Source: Bernardetia sp. ABR2-2B (GTDB lineage: Bacteria > Bacteroidota > Bacteroidia > Cytophagales > Bernardetiaceae). From it: a stretch of 64,000 nucleotides of DNA. The notes beneath the pieces are model-generated. The model saw nothing but the letters and a program-made list of their open reading frames with translations. It did no database searches and was not told the origin of the DNA. Each line of letters begins with the position of its first letter. The first letter of the stretch is position 1. Position numbers and translations under genes: made by a program. Below, piece after piece: positions 9,488-18,759 of this stretch. Where the stretch lies: contig NZ_CP147020.1 of the NCBI RefSeq assembly GCF_037126435.1, forward strand, positions 5,159,001 to 5,223,000. Direction: 5' to 3'.

Positions 9488-11878
9488 TTAAAACTTCAAT
9501 CTCATCTGAATACGAACATCATTTCTCAAGTCTCCATTAATTCGTTCTAATCCAGAGCCAATACTTTCTTGATTTCTGTATTTTGTATATGCCCATTTCG
9601 CCCAAATATCAATTTTCTTTCCTACCTTAAACTGAACCATATAAAAATTGCGAAAACCACGCCCGTAATAAGCTGGAATAAAAAAATAATACAAAACATC
9701 TTTTTCATAAACATACTGACGGTTTTCATAATCATCAGTATCAAAAAGCGCAAAACGAGTAGAAAAACGAACTTTACCAAAATCTAAATTAACATCTTGT
9801 ACAATTACATAACCCTGCGTAGGTGCTGCTTCGTGTTCGTAGGAACTAAACTGAACTCTAGCACGAAGTGAAACAATTTCTTCTGCTCTGTAATTACAAT
9901 TGAGTTGATAATTTCTTCGTGTATAAGGGGTAACTTTATTGAAGTTGGAGTTTGTGTTATTGTCTTCACTTCTAACATTTCTCTCTCTTACTTCTTGTCT
10001 AAACTGTCCGTAAAGTTGAATAGCACGAGAAGGACGATAGGTCAGACGAGCCAAATATTCGTGTCCACCTGAAGGCGCATCCACCAAAAAACGCATCCAC
10101 GGAAAACGAAAACGGTCGTAATAAGCAGCAAGTTGCCATTTTTTGGAAGGAGAGTATTTTATTCCCCAATAAAAACCTTGTTCATTTATCGGACGAGAAC
10201 CTTCTCCAAAAGCTGCTCCATAAAAGGTGTGAAAATCTCTGCCATAACTACGTGCCAATAAGGACATTTCTAATGGACGAGCGAGAGAAAGAATTACACC
10301 AGAAATAAGTCCCATTCCACCACTTTTCGAACGTGCAACCTCTCCAAAAAAACTCATATTTCGCCAAGCGTATGAATAATTCATACCAAAATTGTAATTA
10401 TTTTTTCCATTAAATTCAAAACGGTTATATAACCTGTCATTTCTTTGTAACGTTTTGTTATAAGAAGTATAAGAGAATGTTGCTCCTAACTCTAAGTTAT
10501 TTTGCTTGTCTTTATAGGTAATATTTCCACCTGCATCAGTGCGTATAAAATTATCTTTTTTCTCTATTTCGCTTGGTGTTCTGTGAAAGCCTGTTGCGAT
10601 AAGGGAGCTAATCAAATCTCCTTCTTGTCCATCATTTAATGTATCCAAAGCAAGACGACTTGCACCTCCATCTTCTCCTACTCTTGAATAATATCCTGTA
10701 ATATCAAATTGTCCTGTTGTGTAAGTTGCTGCTGCACCACGTTGAAAGCCAGTTTCCAAAACAGAAGTGTATGGTCGGATTCCTTGTGTACTTCGACGAA
10801 CCGTATTGATGGTTTCAGAGCCTTTTCCTGCTGCAAAACCTGCTCCCATTATCAACCCCTGCCCAAATGAAAGTTGATAATCTCCTAAGGCAAGTGTTTT
10901 GAATTTTCCTTGATTTTGTAAGACCACATGAGCTGAAAGAAAATCAAAACCATATCTTTTTGTTTCTCTATCCCAAATAAACTGTTCTCCTGCATCTTTT
11001 TCAAGCGTAAAACCAATACTAAAATCGTTGAGGTGTGAAATTCTCATACGTGTATAAACTCTGTCAGGTGACCCTACATAGCGAGTTGCACCTGTCGTAT
11101 CGCTAGTATAACCTCTCTGCTCTTCCAAAACTCGGCTATAACGAACCAAAAGTGTTTTGTTTTTTTCTGCCAAAATTCGTTGAAAAAGATTTCTTGTGTC
11201 TTGTTGAAGAGTGCTTTCTGTGATGGTAATAAATGGCAAAACTCTTTCAATAGTAATAGCGTCCCATGAAGGAATTGATTGAACCTCATAAATACTAAGT
11301 AGTTTTCCATATTTCTCTCTATGCTCCAAGAAGTCTTCAATTTGGCGTTCGGAAAGTAAAAATGTACTTATCAAATCATTTCTGTCAGCTCTGTTCAAAT
11401 CTAAAGGCTGAATGAAATATTGAAATAGAGACTCATATAAATCACTATAATCAACATCATCTTCTGGAACTGGAAAAAGCTCTTGTACCAAGACATCAAA
11501 ATCAGCCTTTTCAGAACTGTACCTTTTTGGGATGTCAAAATCTATAGGCTTATTTATTGGAGGTGTTGTGTTTATCGTTGTGTCGTTGGTAACCGTATTT
11601 ATATTGATTTGAGCAAAAACAGTATTTCCAAAAATATTAAAGAATAAGACCAGTAAAATAATTACGAAAAGAGCCACACGAATCCAAATTCCTAAAGAAA
11701 CTTTAGTAGATTGCTCTTCTTTATAGTCAGAAATGAATTGTTCATTATATCCATGAAATTTACTAAAATGGTCGTCTTGAAAACGCACTTTTTTTCTTTG
11801 TTCTGCTTGTCTTTCGCCTGAAATAGAATGGGGGGCAGAGCTTAAATCTTTGCGTGGTTGTCCTGCTTGTTCGCTCAT
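9488..11878 (-). CDS. Helix-hairpin-helix protein with outer-membrane beta-barrel
   Basis: I place the start at ATG 11878 (MSEQAGQPRKD), not the further upstream in-frame ATG at 11980, whose extra 34 residues are Cys/Phe-rich and unlike a protein N-terminus. The 796-residue product has an unusually long polar N-tail of about 65 residues, one hydrophobic segment (IWIRVALFVIILLVLFF) ending in VFAQ like a signal-peptide cleavage site, and then a ComEA-like helix-hairpin-helix region (PLDLNRADRNDLIS ... YGKLLSIYEVQ, about residues 155-225). The remaining 550 residues alternate in amphipathic strands rich in Arg, Tyr and Phe and end in RIQMRLKF, a typical barrel C-terminus ending in Phe. Helix-hairpin-helix folds usually touch DNA; in an outer-membrane protein this could mean DNA handling at the surface or simply protein contacts. 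Confidence 0.8.
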   Translation of the reverse strand: MSEQAGQPRKDLSSAPHSISGERQAEQRKKVRFQDDHFSKFHGYNEQFISDYKEEQSTKVSLGIWIRVALFVIILLVLFFNIFGNTVFAQININTVTNDTTINTTPPINKPIDFDIPKRYSSEKADFDVLVQELFPVPEDDVDYSDLYESLFQYFIQPLDLNRADRNDLISTFLLSERQIEDFLEHREKYGKLLSIYEVQSIPSWDAITIERVLPFITITESTLQQDTRNLFQRILAEKNKTLLVRYSRVLEEQRGYTSDTTGATRYVGSPDRVYTRMRISHLNDFSIGFTLEKDAGEQFIWDRETKRYGFDFLSAHVVLQNQGKFKTLALGDYQLSFGQGLIMGAGFAAGKGSETINTVRRSTQGIRPYTSVLETGFQRGAAATYTTGQFDITGYYSRVGEDGGASRLALDTLNDGQEGDLISSLIATGFHRTPSEIEKKDNFIRTDAGGNITYKDKQNNLELGATFSYTSYNKTLQRNDRLYNRFEFNGKNNYNFGMNYSYAWRNMSFFGEVARSKSGGMGLISGVILSLARPLEMSLLARSYGRDFHTFYGAAFGEGSRPINEQGFYWGIKYSPSKKWQLAAYYDRFRFPWMRFLVDAPSGGHEYLARLTYRPSRAIQLYGQFRQEVRERNVRSEDNNTNSNFNKVTPYTRRNYQLNCNYRAEEIVSLRARVQFSSYEHEAAPTQGYVIVQDVNLDFGKVRFSTRFALFDTDDYENRQYVYEKDVLYYFFIPAYYGRGFRNFYMVQFKVGKKIDIWAKWAYTKYRNQESIGSGLERINGDLRNDVRIQMRLKF

Positions 11879-12093
11879 TTTACGTCTAAAATTGAATCTA
11901 AAAACTATTACAAAATCTAAGATAGAATAAATTAAGCTATTTTTTAATAAAAAAACGCAACAACAGTCATTTTGAACCATTTTTATTAAATTCTTTTCAA
12001 ACTAACCTCAATGGAGTTTTTTACGTTCAAGGTTTTATATTTGGTTATTTCAACTAACGATTTATTTATTTTTTAATTCAACTTATATAAATT

Positions 12094-12351
12094 ATGGGAT
12101 TTTTTTGGTCAATTATTATCGGAATCTTGGCAGGTTTTATTGCTGGTAAGCTTATGCGTGGAAAAGGTTTGGGCTTGATTGTTAATTTAATTGTCGGAAT
12201 TATTGGTGCTTCTATTGGAGGTTGGATTTTTACAAAACTCAATATTATGGTAGAAGCAGGATTTGTAGGAAGCCTCATTACTTCAACAGTAGGAGCTGTA
12301 GTCTTACTTTTTGTAATAGGAATTTTTACTGGAGGGAATAGGAAAAGATAG
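12094..12351 (+). CDS. GlsB/YeaQ/YmgE family membrane protein
   Basis: This 85-residue, almost wholly hydrophobic protein has three membrane helices. The first turn MGFFWSIIIGILAGFIAGKL, the middle GASIGGWIF and the Gly zipper pattern match the transglycosylase-associated (Tag/GlsB) family, often linked to general stress. The length is normal. It is divergent from the HhH-barrel gene and ends just before a strong hairpin terminator. A reverse-strand frame over the same bases is a shadow. Confidence 0.85.
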   Translation: MGFFWSIIIGILAGFIAGKLMRGKGLGLIVNLIVGIIGASIGGWIFTKLNIMVEAGFVGSLITSTVGAVVLLFVIGIFTGGNRKR

Positions 12352-12380
12352 TTTGTGTCTTTTCTTATAAAATTTTTTCA

Positions 12381-12414
12381 AAAGCCTTTATAATTATTTA
12401 TGAAGGTTTTTTTT
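12381..12414 (+). terminator. Intrinsic terminator, copy 1 of a repeated hairpin
   Basis: CCTTTATAA pairs with TTATGAAGG around a short loop and is followed by eight T. The 30 bases from 12385 are identical to 13444-13473. Confidence 0.8.
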
Positions 12415-12443
12415 AAAACAAATATTTTTTTGCTATAAAACCT

Positions 12444-12451
12444 TACCTTTG
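12444..12451 (+). promoter_or_regulatory. -7 box that fixes the start of the downstream lipoprotein gene
   Basis: TACCTTTG matches TAnnTTTG exactly. It overlaps an in-frame TTG codon at 12449 that could be mistaken for a start, which places the true start downstream at ATG 12491, about 40 bases after the box. No clear -33 element at normal spacing. Confidence 0.65.
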
Positions 12452-12490
12452 CGAATTACTTTTTTTCAACCCACTTCAAAAGATTATTTT

Positions 12491-13417
12491 ATGCAAAAGC
12501 GCAATTATTTCATTCATCTAATTTTTATAGTATTTATTTCTTTATTTATATCAGCTTGTCAAGACATACAAGAGGAAGTTGAAGATGGAATAGACGAAAT
12601 AGACGACGAAACAGAATTTTCTTGCTTTACTACTCGTATCAATTACTATGATGAAAATGATGAACTGACAAGATATTCTAATAGAGCTTATACGCAGGAC
12701 AAAAAAATGCTTTATGATTCAACATTTAATGCTGATGATAATTCTGTAAGAACAGTTGAATCTTACACCTATGATGGAAGGTCTCTTGTAGTAAGAAATT
12801 ACAGAACTCGTAGTGGACAATTTGCTTTATTACATGAATATTTTTACGAAGAAGATAAACTTTTGAAAATAGTAGATTACGATATAGATAGAAATGTATT
12901 GGTAAATAGTATCCATATTTATACAGGAGAACTTCTGACAAAAATAGAATACTATAATGGCGATAACGAACCTACAGGTTTACTTATTAATGAGTATGAT
13001 GGTCAGAATATTATAAAGAGAACTTCTTATGGTGCTAATAATGAATTGATAAATTCGAGAAGGTATGAGTATCAGTCAAATGTTTTGGTCAAAGAAAGTC
13101 TATATGATGCTAATGAAGAATTGGTAAAGTATTATTTGATTAGTGACCAAAATAACACAATCACTAAACAAGCCTATGATGAAGAGGGAAATATTCTTTC
13201 AGAAAAAACAGTGCGGAGATATGATTCAAACAATAATACTATCTACTCTTTAAATCAATTTGAAGTTGGTAACTATTCAGAATCAAACTATACCATATCA
13301 TATAATGAATATGATTATATTATTGGTTTTGTTATTCAAACAACAAGATTTACTAATGGAACTATTCTTTTTCAAAGTTATACAAGAAGAGAGGATGTAA
13401 ATGTAGAGTGCTATTAA
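12491..13417 (+). CDS. Lipoprotein with repeated YD-like strands
   Basis: Start chosen at ATG 12491 (MQKRNYFIHL): it opens a clean lipoprotein signal peptide with lipobox ISAC (Cys23), while upstream in-frame codons run into the promoter. The mature part (about 285 residues) begins with an acidic stretch and then consists of short repeats with the pattern [YT]D..N.[IL]....Y built around YDENDEL, YDGRSL, YEYQSN, YDANEEL and YDEEGN, resembling the YD/RHS-type beta-strand repeats found in surface proteins. No catalytic motif. Likely an outer-membrane-anchored protein of unknown role. It sits alone between two copies of the same terminator. Confidence 0.8.
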   Translation: MQKRNYFIHLIFIVFISLFISACQDIQEEVEDGIDEIDDETEFSCFTTRINYYDENDELTRYSNRAYTQDKKMLYDSTFNADDNSVRTVESYTYDGRSLVVRNYRTRSGQFALLHEYFYEEDKLLKIVDYDIDRNVLVNSIHIYTGELLTKIEYYNGDNEPTGLLINEYDGQNIIKRTSYGANNELINSRRYEYQSNVLVKESLYDANEELVKYYLISDQNNTITKQAYDEEGNILSEKTVRRYDSNNNTIYSLNQFEVGNYSESNYTISYNEYDYIIGFVIQTTRFTNGTILFQSYTRREDVNVECY

Positions 13418-13440
13418 AATTAAAGTATAAATTTTCTCAA

Positions 13441-13473
13441 AAACCTTTATAATTATTTATGAAGGTTTTTTTT
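13441..13473 (+). terminator. Intrinsic terminator, copy 2 of the repeated hairpin
   Basis: Same stem, loop and T-run as the hairpin at 12385-12414, here directly after the lipoprotein gene. The two copies also share a similar AATTTTxTCAAAA lead-in. Confidence 0.8.
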
Positions 13474-13568
13474 ATTGATTTATCATTTTTTAAGAAAAAT
13501 AAAACGATAGGTTTATATAAATTGCCTATAATAATTTTCAAAAATTAATCATACCCACTTTATTCCCT

Positions 13569-16500
13569 ATGCAAAATTCTAAAAATCAGCTTCTTATAGC
13601 CTTTTTAGTTTTGTTTGTGTCTGTGTTCTCCTATCAGAAAACGTTTGCACAACAAACATTTTATACGAATGGCATTACAGATGAGCGCAACAATACTGTC
13701 TATGCTTTCACAAATGCTACCATTTATACAGATTATCAAACTAAGATTTCTGATGCTACCTTAGTTATTAAAGACGGCAAAATATTGGAAGTCGGAACAA
13801 GCGTAACTATTCCCAAAGGAGCAATAATTCAAGACCTCAAAGGAAAAATAATCTATCCTTCTTTTATTGATTTGTATTCTGATTATGGAATGCCAACTAT
13901 TGAAAAAACAAAAAGAGGAGCTTGGTGGCAACTGCAACTTAACCCCAAAACACCTTATGCTTTCGGCAACAATGAAGCCGTAAAAGCACATCATAAAGCA
14001 AGTGAAATGTTTAATCCAAAAGACAAATCAGCAGAAAAAGAAGCTGAAAGTTTGAGAAAGCTAGGTTTTGGAGCAACTCTTTCTAACCAGCAAGATGGAA
14101 TTGTGAGAGGAACTTCTGCGCTTGTGTTCTTAGGAAATGGAACAGCAAATGAGCAGCTTTACAAAATAGACGCAGCAGCAGGACTTTCTTTTAATAAAGG
14201 TTCTTCTTCACAATCTTATCCTACTTCTTTGATGGGTTCGATGGCACTTTTGCGCCAAACATACCTTGATGGAAAATGGTATTCAACAGGAGCAGGAAAA
14301 GACAAAAACCTTACTCTTTCTGCTTGGAACACACTACAAAACCTTCCTCAAATCTTCGAAGTTGATGATAAAATGAATGCGATTCGTGCTGATAGACTAG
14401 GTGATGAGTTTGGAAAACAATATATTTTTAAAGGAAGTGGCGACGAATACCAAGCCGTTGATTTAATCAAAAATACAAATGCTTCTTTTATTATTCCTCT
14501 AAATTTCCCAAATGCTTTTGATATAAATGATCCTTTAGATGCTCAATTTATTTCATTTACAGCTCTCAAACATTGGGAATATGCAGCCTCAAATGCAGCT
14601 ATTCTTGAAAAAGCAGGAGTTAATTTTGCTTTCACAACAGACGGACTAAAAGACAAGTCTAAGTTTTTGGAACATCTTAGAAAAGCAGTTGGTGCAGGTC
14701 TTTCCAAAACAGCAGCTCTAAAAGCTCTTACTTATACACCAGCCAATCTTATTGGAGAAGAAAATAATTTAGGAACTTTGAAAAAGGGTGCAATTGCTAA
14801 CTTTATTATCGCTTCTGGGGATTTTTTTTTATCAAAAACAAAAATACATCAAAACTGGGTAAAAGGTCAAAAAAATGAAATTGTTCCTTTTCCTAACTCT
14901 TCGTATGCAGGAATTTATGATTTGACGTTGGAAGAAGAAGGCAAACCAAAACTTTATAAGTTGGAAGTTTCGGGAGAAGAAGATAACTTGGATTATAAAA
15001 TCATTGATGGAAAAGATACACTGAAAGCAAAAGCAACCTATGAAAAAGGAATTTTTGCACTTCAATTTTCTCCTCAAAACCAAACAGAAGCTACTCGCCT
15101 TACAGGTTGGTACGATTCGGAAGGAAAATACTGGGAAGGCTCTACACGCACAGCAGGTGGTAAATGGATTTCGTGGAATGCCAAAAATTCAGATTCTAAC
15201 ATGAAAATTAATCAAGCAATTGGAGATGCACCAAAAGTAGATTCGACACTACAAGCCTTCAAACCAATTTTTCCATTTGCTCCTTATGCGTTTCAAACAC
15301 AACCAAAAGCTGAAACTGTTTTGATAAAAAATGCTACGGTTTGGACAAATGAAGCCGATGGTGAAGCAAAAGGAATACTGGAAAATACAGATGTTTTACT
15401 TGTTAATGGAAAAATAAGTAAAGTAGGAAAAAATCTTTCTGCACCAAAAGGAGCAAAAACAATTGATGGAACAGGAAAACACCTCACAAGTGGAATCATT
15501 GACGAACATTCTCATATCGCAATCTCTGGTGGTGTAAATGAAGGTGTGTATGCAAACAGTTCGGAAGTTAGGATTGGAGATGTTATCAATCCAGAAGATG
15601 TAAATATTTATCGTCATTTGGCTGGTGGCGTTGTGGCTCTACAACAGTTACATGGTTCTGCAAACCCAATTGGAGGGCAGTCTGCTGTGGTAAAATTACG
15701 TTGGGGAAAAACAGCCGAAGAAATGAAAATCAAAGGCGCACCAGAGCGAATCAAATTTGCATTGGGAGAGAATGTAAAACATTCGAATTGGGCAGAATAT
15801 AATCGTTTTCCACAATCAAGAATGGGAGTTGAGCAGTTTCTGACAGATGCGTTTACGAGAGCAAAAGAGTATGAAGCAGCCAAAAAAGCAAATCCAAACA
15901 CAACAAGAACAGATTTGCAAATGGAAACTCTTTTAGAAATCATTAATGGAGAACGTCTTATTTCTTGCCATTCTTATGTTGCTTCCGAAATTCTTTCTAC
16001 GATGCGTGTGGCTGAAAAATTCGGTTTTAAAGTAAATGTATTTACGCATATTTTGGAGGGCTATAAAGTTGCTCCTGAAATGGCGAAACACGGCGTTGCT
16101 GGTTCTACTTTTTCGGATTGGTGGGCATACAAATATGAGGTAAAAGATGCCATTCCATACAATGCAGCACTTATGAATCAAGCTGGAGTCCTGACTTCAA
16201 TTAATTCTGACGATGCCGAAATGGGTAGAAGACTAAACCAAGAGGCTGCCAAAACTGTAAAATATGGAGGTGTTTCTCCAGAAGAGGCGTGGAAGTTTGT
16301 TACTCTTAATCCTGCAAAAATGTTAGGGATTTCTGACCGAACAGGAAGTATCAAAGTAGGAAAAGATGCTGATGTTGTTTTATGGTCTGATAATCCTTTG
16401 TCAGTTTATGCAAAAGCTGAAAAAACATTTGTTGATGGTATTCTTTATTTCGACAGAGAAAATGATGAGAAATTACGTCAAGAATTAGCTGTTGAACGTG

Positions 16501-16637
16501 AGAGAATTATTCAAAAAATGATTTCAGCAAAAGAAGGTGGCGCAGCAACAACAGGAATAAAGTTTAGAAAGCAACATTTATGGGATTGTGAAGAAATAGA
16601 TTTTGATTATTGGAAAACTGTAAATGAAGGAAAGTAA
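13569..16637 (+). CDS. Secreted two-domain amidohydrolase
   Basis: The 1,022-residue protein carries a signal peptide (cleavage near FAQQ, residue 28) and two amidohydrolase-like units in tandem. The N-terminal unit (about 45-420) keeps the composite-sheet and the ending TPANLIG / GTLKKGAIANFIIA but has lost the HxH metal motif (PSFIDLYSDYG), so it is probably structural. The C-terminal unit (about 580-1000) is intact: DEHSH (His647, His649), SCHSY (His801), FTHILEG (His827) and NSDDAE (Asp881), followed by TLNPAKMLGI. This architecture is a recurrent secreted family in Bacteroidota; the substrate is unknown, with cyclic amides or peptides as possibilities. Likely periplasmic, since no T9SS domain is present. 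Confidence 0.88.
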   Translation: MQNSKNQLLIAFLVLFVSVFSYQKTFAQQTFYTNGITDERNNTVYAFTNATIYTDYQTKISDATLVIKDGKILEVGTSVTIPKGAIIQDLKGKIIYPSFIDLYSDYGMPTIEKTKRGAWWQLQLNPKTPYAFGNNEAVKAHHKASEMFNPKDKSAEKEAESLRKLGFGATLSNQQDGIVRGTSALVFLGNGTANEQLYKIDAAAGLSFNKGSSSQSYPTSLMGSMALLRQTYLDGKWYSTGAGKDKNLTLSAWNTLQNLPQIFEVDDKMNAIRADRLGDEFGKQYIFKGSGDEYQAVDLIKNTNASFIIPLNFPNAFDINDPLDAQFISFTALKHWEYAASNAAILEKAGVNFAFTTDGLKDKSKFLEHLRKAVGAGLSKTAALKALTYTPANLIGEENNLGTLKKGAIANFIIASGDFFLSKTKIHQNWVKGQKNEIVPFPNSSYAGIYDLTLEEEGKPKLYKLEVSGEEDNLDYKIIDGKDTLKAKATYEKGIFALQFSPQNQTEATRLTGWYDSEGKYWEGSTRTAGGKWISWNAKNSDSNMKINQAIGDAPKVDSTLQAFKPIFPFAPYAFQTQPKAETVLIKNATVWTNEADGEAKGILENTDVLLVNGKISKVGKNLSAPKGAKTIDGTGKHLTSGIIDEHSHIAISGGVNEGVYANSSEVRIGDVINPEDVNIYRHLAGGVVALQQLHGSANPIGGQSAVVKLRWGKTAEEMKIKGAPERIKFALGENVKHSNWAEYNRFPQSRMGVEQFLTDAFTRAKEYEAAKKANPNTTRTDLQMETLLEIINGERLISCHSYVASEILSTMRVAEKFGFKVNVFTHILEGYKVAPEMAKHGVAGSTFSDWWAYKYEVKDAIPYNAALMNQAGVLTSINSDDAEMGRRLNQEAAKTVKYGGVSPEEAWKFVTLNPAKMLGISDRTGSIKVGKDADVVLWSDNPLSVYAKAEKTFVDGILYFDRENDEKLRQELAVERERIIQKMISAKEGGAATTGIKFRKQHLWDCEEIDFDYWKTVNEGK

Positions 16638-16667
16638 TTTTTTATTTTCTAATTGAGATTTTTCCCA

Positions 16668-16700
16668 AAACCCTAAGAGTCTTTAAGACTCTTAGGGTTT
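16668..16700. repeat. Perfect 16-bp palindrome after the amidohydrolase gene
   Basis: AAACCCTAAGAGTCTT, one T, then its exact reverse complement. It lies 30 bases after the stop codon at 16637. It has no long T-run, so it is either a weak two-way terminator or a REP-like intergenic element. Confidence 0.75.
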
Positions 16701-16755
16701 AATAGTTTAAAAAAACAGAAATTAGTTTTTAGTAAACAAAATCATAAAAAAACAC

Positions 16756-16763
16756 TACCTTTG
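16756..16763 (+). promoter_or_regulatory. -7 box of the ABC-F gene
   Basis: TACCTTTG, a full TAnnTTTG match, 56 bases before the ATG. The same eight bases serve the lipoprotein gene at 12444. Confidence 0.6.
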
Positions 16764-16819
16764 CATCACAAAAAATAAGAAAGTAGTAAAGATAAAAAAC
16801 GAGTAAAAATATATATAAA

Positions 16820-18718
16820 ATGGCAGCAATTAACCTCATTTCGGGAGAACACCTTTCAAAAACGTATGGAGATAGATTCCTTTTCAATGATTTGAATTTT
16901 GGAATTTCCCAAGGTGAAAAAGTAGCTTTGGTAGGTAAAAATGGAGCAGGAAAATCTACGCTTTTGAAGATTTTAGCCAAAATAACGATGCCCGATAAAG
17001 GAGACGTTAGTTTGAGACAAGGTGTGAGAGTAGGTTATTTGGCTCAAGACCCAGATTTGCCTGAAAACAAAACGATTTGGGAAGCGATTGTACAGGCTGA
17101 TAGTCCAACTATCACAGCGATTCGTAATTACGAAAATGCCATTTTGCCTGAAAATATAGAGGATGCTGAGAGAATGGAAAAAGCAATGAACGAAATGGAA
17201 CGTTTGGATGCTTGGGCGTATGATGCTAAAATAAAAGAAATTACTTCAAAATTAGGTTTAGAAGATACACAAAAATCAATTGCACAACTTTCTGGTGGAC
17301 AGAAAAAGCGTGTTGCTCTTGCAAAACTACTTTTAGATGAGCCTGATTTGTGGCTTTTGGATGAGCCTACCAACCATTTGGATTTGGCAACTATCGAATG
17401 GCTAGAAAATTATTGGGCTTCTGCCAACACAACGTTACTGCTGATTACTCACGATAGATACTTTTTGGATAAAATTTGTAACCGTATTTTTGAGTTGGAT
17501 AACGGTCATATTTATCGTTACGAGGCAAATTATGGACAGTTCTTGGAGCTAAAGTCAGAAAGAGTTGCACAAGCACACACCGAGGCAGATAAGGCATACC
17601 AACACATGAAAAAGGAGTTGGACTGGATTAGAAGACAGCCAAAAGCACGAGGAACAAAGGCAAAATATAGAGTAGAAGCTTTTGAAGGAATAAAAGAAAA
17701 GGCTAGTAATCGTCCAGAGGGAAATAATATGGATATTCAATTTGGGTCAAAACGCCAAGGAAAGAAAATTATTGAACTTCACGATGTGAGTTTTGACTTT
17801 CAAAGTGATAGAGGAAGACAGAAAATTCTTGATAACTTTAATTATAAGTTTGTACGAGGAGAGCGAATAGGAATTATTGGTAAGAATGGAGCAGGAAAAT
17901 CTACTTTTCTTTCTCTTTTGACAGGTGCATTAGAGCCAACAAAAGGACATATTGAAAAAGGAGAAAATACTCATTTTGGTTATTATACGCAGATGCCACC
18001 TTCTTTTGATGATTCTATGCGAGTGATTGAAGTCATTCAACAGATTGGAGAAGTAGCAACAATTTCAGAAGAGAGTAAACATCAAGTTTCAGCTTCACAA
18101 CTTTTGACGCAATTTAATTTTCCACCAGCACAACAGTATAAAAATGTAGGTACACTTTCTGGAGGAGAAAAAAGACGTTTGCAGCTTTTACAGATTTTGA
18201 TAAAGATGCCTAACTTCTTAATTCTTGATGAGCCTACCAATGATTTGGATTTGCAAACGCTTTCTGTTTTGGAAGAATTTTTATCTAATTATGGAGGTTG
18301 CTTGATTTTGGTTTCTCATGATAGGTATTTCTTAGATAATTTAGTAGAACATCTTTTTGTGTTCGAAGGAGAAGGAGAAATTAGAGATTTTAATGGAAAT
18401 TATACTGATTATAGAGAAGAAGAAGCCGAAAAGCTCAAAGAGTCTCAAAATAAGCCTTCTAATAAAAATGCTCATTCGATTGCACCAGTAAAAACAAATA
18501 CTTCTAACAAACTAAGTTTCAAAGAAAAACAAGAACTTGAACAACTAGAGAAAGATATTGAAAAACTAACTAAACAGAAAGCAGAACTAGTTGCTCTTAT
18601 GAATAGTGGAGAAACAGATTATGACAAAATTTCGAAGTGGAGTTCTGAAATGGAAACTATTGTTGATTCACTTGATGAAAAGGAAATGCGTTGGTTGGAA
18701 CTCTCTGAAAGAGAATAG
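16820..18718 (+). CDS. uup: ABC-F family ATPase, Uup type
   Basis: The 632-residue protein has two ABC ATPase units and no membrane helix. Walker A motifs are GKNGAGKST at residues 39-47 and 354-362; signature motifs are LSGGQKKRVALAK (from 157) and LSGGEKRRLQLLQ; Walker B motifs are LLDEPTNHLD and ILDEPTNDLD. The linker between the units (RRQPKARGTKAKYR) is typical of ABC-F. The C-terminal 70 residues form a charged two-helix coiled coil (KQELEQLEKDIEKLTKQ), the mark of the Uup branch, which acts on ribosomes and on branched DNA. Start at ATG 16820 gives MAAINLISGEHLSK. It stands alone and converges with the next gene 41 bases away. Confidence 0.9.
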   Translation: MAAINLISGEHLSKTYGDRFLFNDLNFGISQGEKVALVGKNGAGKSTLLKILAKITMPDKGDVSLRQGVRVGYLAQDPDLPENKTIWEAIVQADSPTITAIRNYENAILPENIEDAERMEKAMNEMERLDAWAYDAKIKEITSKLGLEDTQKSIAQLSGGQKKRVALAKLLLDEPDLWLLDEPTNHLDLATIEWLENYWASANTTLLLITHDRYFLDKICNRIFELDNGHIYRYEANYGQFLELKSERVAQAHTEADKAYQHMKKELDWIRRQPKARGTKAKYRVEAFEGIKEKASNRPEGNNMDIQFGSKRQGKKIIELHDVSFDFQSDRGRQKILDNFNYKFVRGERIGIIGKNGAGKSTFLSLLTGALEPTKGHIEKGENTHFGYYTQMPPSFDDSMRVIEVIQQIGEVATISEESKHQVSASQLLTQFNFPPAQQYKNVGTLSGGEKRRLQLLQILIKMPNFLILDEPTNDLDLQTLSVLEEFLSNYGGCLILVSHDRYFLDNLVEHLFVFEGEGEIRDFNGNYTDYREEEAEKLKESQNKPSNKNAHSIAPVKTNTSNKLSFKEKQELEQLEKDIEKLTKQKAELVALMNSGETDYDKISKWSSEMETIVDSLDEKEMRWLELSERE

Positions 18719-18759
18719 AGATTTAAAAATCAATAGCTGAAAACCTAATTTGAGCAAGA

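Noticed and set aside
11879-11980. N-terminal extension of the HhH-barrel protein
   Set aside because: The 34 extra residues are Cys/Phe-rich and unlike any signal; ATG 11878 gives a normal polar start.
12449-12490. Upstream in-frame TTG start of the YD-like lipoprotein
   Set aside because: The TTG lies inside the TACCTTTG promoter box and its residues precede a complete lipoprotein signal at ATG 12491.
15293-16181. Several minus-strand frames within the amidohydrolase gene
   Set aside because: All are shadows of a strong plus-strand coding frame.
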